A stretch of 55,609 bases of DNA from Carboxylicivirga sp. (GTDB taxonomy: Bacteria; Bacteroidota; Bacteroidia; Bacteroidales; Marinilabiliaceae), in contig JAOARW010000005.1 of the NCBI GenBank assembly GCA_025210475.1, forward strand, positions 1 through 55,609. The letters run 5' to 3'. Within the stretch, counting starts at the first letter, position 1; each line of letters begins with the position of its first letter. Below are positions 51,923 to 55,609 of the stretch, piece by piece. The notes beneath the pieces were generated by a model. That model did no database searches. It saw nothing but the letters and a program-made list of their open reading frames with translations, and was not told the origin of the DNA. Both the position numbers and the translations under genes were made by a program.

Positions 51923-53806
51923 TTATTCAGACATGTTTTTATTAAATGACACATGCATTTTCTTACTACGACTTTTCATCCTTACGATATTGTCCTTTTT
52001 ATCCAATATATCATCAAGGTTTATTATGAATGTGTCTTGAAACTCTACAGTTTTATACCCAAGATTAATCTTTTTCCCGTGTAACTCTAGCAACTCTTCA
52101 ATCTTATGATGAGCAACAACAGGAGAGCTAACTTCATTCACCTTTTTAAATTGCTGTGCAATCTCATCAGAGTAATTTTCTATTAATGTCATTGTAAGTT
52201 CATCATCCCAATCTAAAATCAAATATTCATTTTCGAGAACAGATATTATATAATTAACAGTTCTAATTGCTGAATCATTTATGTCATTTATATGAATGTT
52301 TGAAAATCTAACACCATAAGAATTTTCAATCTTTTTGAGATTGGTAAAATAATTAAGAAAGAAATTAGACTATTCTAAAAGCTGAATTGATTTTGGAAAT
52401 GCTTTTGTAATCGATTCGCCTGATTCAGAAAAAACAGTAAACTCCTTCCCCTCTGAAAGATTTTTTAAAAAAGTAAACAATTCAATTTCACTTTTAACGT
52501 TTTTGCAAATCTCTTTATGCTTATAATTAAGATTCACTTTGATTTCAGGCATTGTTTCTAAATTCACATTAACAATTACCTCTGCATTATCAAGTTCCAG
52601 GTGAATCTCTATTAAAGAAGGTGAACCGTAAAGTTTAATTGGAATGTCAGAAAATTCGAAATTATCGTCAAACCTTACATCAATCTTAGATTCTAATTTT
52701 GGATTACTTTTAAACTCTAATTTCAATACACCTTCAGAGTTAGGAAATTTAACACCTCCATACCAAAAATCAGCATTTAAGAGTTTGTCTTCTGGAATTT
52801 CAAATGTCCCAAATTTTCTACCTTGTGCAAAATCATTAAGTTCTGTAATAAAATCCTTTTCATTCTTGCAAGTAAAATTCGCAGTACCATGAATTTCTTC
52901 TTTAGTTCCTTTCAATGATGTTACCTTATAACTATTACTATCTGCTTTTAAATCTGGTAATAAGTCAATATTTGCTAAAAAATGACGAAATGTATCAGCA
53001 GAAGTCTTTCCACTTTCGATATCTGAAATAATATGTTCTTTTAAATGTAAAAGTAACTCAGATATTAAAACCTCAGCTGTCGAATCTATATAATGAATAC
53101 CTTTCTTTACAAGATTATTTACTTTGTGCTGAGGGAGATTTGGCGCAACTAAAAAACATTCTTTTCGATTCTCTCCTAATGCTTCTGTAATCCTATCAAA
53201 TATGACTGAAACATTTGGGTCTTCAAGATTATAGCCCAAAAATAACACAGCGTTAGTTGCTAACCTTTCGCGTATTACAGACCAAAATGTACTATTATCT
53301 TCGTTGTCCTTGAAAAAATTATTATAATCTGATTTTGTTATAATTATACTTTCAGGCTCATTTAAATCTCCATGGACTTTAAATATTTGTGTCTTCTTAT
53401 TATTAATATAAGGTATATGTGTTGTTTTATATATTTTTTGAGCCCCAGGACCATATGAATCTTCAAATAAAGAATCATAATTGGTTGTAATTACAGTTCT
53501 AAAATGAGGTATTATTGCTAATCTTTCATGAGTTTCCTTGGAATCAGCTTTTTTTAAAAAAGTTTCATTTAATATTTGTAATAGACTATTTTTATTGCTC
53601 CCTTTTAATCTATAAAACTCTTCTGCTAGGTCGGGTAGTGGAATATTAGTATCAATACTTTCTTTTTCTTTAAGTGTAAGATTTTCAACAAGAATTTCAG
53701 CTAACCTTTTTCCAGAAGGGTAACCTGCATACAAAGAGACACCAGCACCTGCTCAGATTATCACTTCTTCTCTTCTTACTAATTCAAATAAATTCTCTTT
53801 ATACAT
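51923..53806 (-). pseudogene. SIR2-like gene with two in-frame stop codons
   Basis: Read from the ATG at 53806, the frame gives MYKENLFELVRREEVII, TGA (53755-53753), then AGAGVSLYAGYPSGKRL. The stop replaces the residue before the conserved AGAG.S NAD-binding motif, where related proteins usually have tryptophan (TGG). The frame then stays open to a TAG (52372-52370) and continues without an ATG for 149 more codons to TAA at 51923, ending KKMHVSFNKNMSE. There is no frameshift in between. SIR2-type proteins often act in phage defence by consuming NAD. The gene seems to be a recently decayed cassette of about 628 codons. A shorter product from TTG at 53734 would lack the NAD motif. Confidence 0.8.
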
Positions 53807-53846
53807 TGCTGTTTATTTTATGTAGATGGTGTTTTCATGCCTTGCC

Positions 53847-54037
53847 CATAACGTTCCGGCTATGAAGCGTAAGGGGAGTTCGAAGCAGAAACCTTTCGAA
53901 CCTCACGGAGCTAAAGCGTTGTATTTGTTTATATCTTTTTCTTTTTTTAAAACCAAATCAGCGATTTGGCGTTGGTCGGTCTTGTGCGAACTACCCAAAT
54001 TTCTCTAATCCCCTTATGCTTTATAAGCCATTGTTAG
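53847..54037 (-). repeat. attC-like cassette recombination site D
   Basis: This site of about 190 bp runs from CATAACGTTCCGGCTATGA to AGCCATTGTTAGC. The arms AGCGTAAGGGGAG and the complement of CCCCTTATGCTT pair, and the internal CGATTTGGCG palindrome is shared with sites A and E. It abuts the TAG stop of the 54038 gene. Confidence 0.75.
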
Positions 54038-54736
54038 CTACTGCTCTTTATTTTTTTTCTTCGCCCATAAGTTACTGACTGCATACCCTATTCTAAATTT
54101 CAAAGTCCTATAACTCCCACTAGATGAGAAATGTGTATCCAATTCATCAACTTTATAATTCGCAAAATCACTTTGATTAATATGTTCTGTATAAAGTAAA
54201 GCAAACTTCCAAGATTTTAATACTAATTCCAGAGAAAGTCCTCCTTCAAATAATATAGCATGATTGGGAAAATCTTTTTTGATTTCTACGTCTAAATTGT
54301 CAGGTGTTTTAGATATTCCAATTTTAGAATATTGTTTATTCATATAGTCTAAGCCAATGTGAGGTGATAAAAAAATCCTATTCTTAAATAAGTGAATTCT
54401 TGAACGCAATCTTAAAGGAATTTGAATATACTGAGCATAAGACATTAGATTAAATGTATCCGCCGCAAAATGATATGAATCAAATCCATAATATTTATCG
54501 TTAATTCCTATTTCAAGTGAGAAGTAATTATTTAATTCTTGTTCTATGTACGCTCCTACAATTGAGTGGGTTGATTTTTGAAAATCTACATTCTTAAAGC
54601 TTGAATTCCAACTCTGTTGATTAACCCCAACTCCAACTTCATAAGTTATCCATGTTCTATTTTGAGCAGTGCAAATTCCAGAGAAAACTGAAATATATAA
54701 AAATAATAGAATTATGTACTTAAATTTCCTTGTCAT
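54038..54736 (-). CDS. Outer-membrane beta-barrel-like cassette protein
   Basis: This 232-residue protein has a signal peptide (about 1-24, ending GICTAQ). Alternating hydrophobic/polar strands over the rest (TYEVGVGVNQQSW, FSLEIGINDKYYG, YIQIPLRLRSRIH, SYRTLKFRIGYAVSN) fit an 8-10 stranded outer-membrane barrel of the PorT/OmpW-like kind common in Bacteroidota. Its TAG stop touches the GCTAAC core of site D, the mark of a cassette gene. Specific function is unknown. Confidence 0.72.
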   Translation of the reverse strand: MTRKFKYIILLFLYISVFSGICTAQNRTWITYEVGVGVNQQSWNSSFKNVDFQKSTHSIVGAYIEQELNNYFSLEIGINDKYYGFDSYHFAADTFNLMSYAQYIQIPLRLRSRIHLFKNRIFLSPHIGLDYMNKQYSKIGISKTPDNLDVEIKKDFPNHAILFEGGLSLELVLKSWKFALLYTEHINQSDFANYKVDELDTHFSSSGSYRTLKFRIGYAVSNLWAKKKNKEQ

Positions 54737-54760
54737 GTTTAGCGGTCTTTGTTGAGTTGT

Positions 54761-54954
54761 AGCTAACGGTTCGGCTATGAAGCGTAAGGCGAATTTACTC
54801 TACTAATTTTTCAAGTTGCACGAAGCCAAAGCGCATATTTTGTTTTAAATTTCTTTATCAAAGCCAAATCTGCGATTTGGCGCTGCTTGCCCAAGCTACA
54901 ATACTTCCCAAACCAGCTACACGCCTTATGCACTATTCGGTTTGTTAGCTGCTG
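54761..54954 (-). repeat. attC-like cassette recombination site E
   Basis: This site of about 190 bp runs from AGCTAACGGTTCGGCTATGA to CTATTCGGTTTGTTAGCTG. The arms GCGTAAGGCG and CGCCTTATGC are complementary, and the outer GCTAAC/GTTAGC ends are exact inverted copies. It contains the CGATTTGGCG palindrome of sites A and D. Confidence 0.78.
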
Positions 54955-54958
54955 CCAT

Positions 54959-55438
54959 TTATGTTCTCTTTGCCAATTTTAATTCCTTTTCTATCCATTC
55001 ACGTGCTATGTAAATTGGTCTAAATAAGAAGAAGTATGTTACTGGTATTGAAATCATGAGAAAAATACAAAGTCCAACTAGTCTGTCTACGAAATCAAGC
55101 GTTCTCAGGACGCCATTAATAGTTGCGTGGTCAATATTAAATACAAGTATTGGCATAATAATCCATAAAAGACCAAATAAAATTGAACCATTTGTAGATG
55201 GCAAAATCAATGTATCAATTATTTCATTATTAGTCCCAAGTTTACCTTTAATCTGAGGATAAAATGGTTCATATTGATAGTATCTACGTTTTTGGATTTG
55301 AAACATTTGCTTTGAATAGGACGTGAAATATTTTCTGACATTAAGCATACCGATTCGTTCTTGAGCCTTATTAACTATCCATGATTGTAGCCACTCTTGG
55401 TTAAATGAAAATTGATATCGATTTTTTAATATTATCAT
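54959..55438 (-). CDS. Two-transmembrane hypothetical cassette protein
   Basis: The protein has about 159 residues from the ATG at 55438 (MIILKNRYQFSFNQEW). The open frame continues to 55489, but that part translates attC-like site F. Two hydrophobic segments at about 82-102 and 117-140 (ILFGLLWIIMPILVFNI; LVGLCIFLMISIPVTYFF) place it in the inner membrane, with a charged C-terminus. No family is recognised. It is a single-gene cassette between sites E and F. Confidence 0.72.
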   Translation of the reverse strand: MIILKNRYQFSFNQEWLQSWIVNKAQERIGMLNVRKYFTSYSKQMFQIQKRRYYQYEPFYPQIKGKLGTNNEIIDTLILPSTNGSILFGLLWIIMPILVFNIDHATINGVLRTLDFVDRLVGLCIFLMISIPVTYFFLFRPIYIAREWIEKELKLAKRT

Positions 55439-55469
55439 ATTTGATTGCTCAGGGTGCGTATTTTGGTTG

Positions 55470-55609
55470 CAGCTAACGGTTGGCCGCATGGCGCTGAAGC
55501 AGATTTGCGTTGAGATTGTCCGTCCGAGAGGACGAGACTATCGAAGCGGGAATCTGCACAACCAAAGCCCTGCTAACCCTGCTATGCGCTATAGCGGCGT
55601 GTTGGGGGC
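55470..55609 (-). repeat. attC-like cassette recombination site F (runs to window end)
   Basis: It begins AGCTAACGGTTGGCCGCATG and ends GGCGTGTTGGGGGC at the window edge. It is nearly identical to site B, including the central GTCCGTCCGAGAGGACGAGA hairpin. The gene it belongs to lies outside the window on the right. Confidence 0.72.

Noticed and set aside
51923..53806. Alternative genetic code (TGA or TAG read as an amino acid)
   Set aside because: Other genes in the window end with TGA or TAG at positions fitting their neighbours (for example hsdR at 34640 and the cassette gene at 54038), and the nonsense codons occur in this gene only.

Overview
The window is low-GC DNA from a member of the Bacteroidota. 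The evidence is TAnnTTTG-type promoters, a type IX secretion C-terminal sorting domain, a Bacteroidota-style tyrosine integrase, and a small protein resembling the DUF4248 family. All identifications come from reading the sequence and its translations; no database search was run.

Layout. (1) Positions 1-1665 and 51910-55609 are two halves of one gene-cassette array. Single small genes on the minus strand are separated by 130-195 bp imperfect palindromes ending in GCTAAC/GTTAGC-like cores, and gene stop codons lie at or a few bases from the core. This is the layout of integron attC sites, although no integron integrase is in the window. (2) A mobile element of about 50.2 kb (1656-51909) sits inside one attC-like site. 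It is flanked by the 10-bp direct repeat TATACATTGT, and joining the two flanks restores a normal attC arm next to the stop codon of the interrupted cassette gene, a SIR2-type gene that itself carries two in-frame stops.

Inside the element, from left to right: a tyrosine integrase (+ strand); a tRNA 3'-end-like scrap and a terminator; a secreted leucine-rich-repeat protein; then a late operon of about 21.7 kb (28491 down to 6809, all minus strand). The late operon encodes several membrane-anchored proteins, an arginine-rich capsid candidate, an annexin-like protein, a muralytic enzyme, a repeat-rich fibre, giant polyvalent proteins (N6A/C5 methyltransferase fusion, Strawberry-notch-type helicase, LPD1-type zincin), a RadA-like ATPase, a holin and a GH108 lysozyme. 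I see no terminase, portal, tape measure or tail gene, so the best reading is a temperate tailless, probably membrane-containing phage of a type I cannot assign.

Between the late and early regions lies a minus-strand defence operon (41875 down to 28658): XRE regulator, HsdM, HsdS, HsdR, a secreted DNA/RNA endonuclease, a MutL/MORC-like GHKL ATPase with a C-terminal nuclease motif, an unrecognised protein, a PD-(D/E)XK protein and a RES-domain protein. The set after HsdR is not a defence system I recognise. The early/replication region (42000-51475) has a primase-helicase fusion beside CCTC-rich repeats that may be the origin, a P22-type antirepressor, small HTH and J-domain proteins, an Rpn-like nuclease and a long structured RNA or attenuator.

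The most notable points are the insertion of a phage-like element into an attC-like site by its own tyrosine recombinase, the unusual virion gene set, and the extended type I restriction operon.
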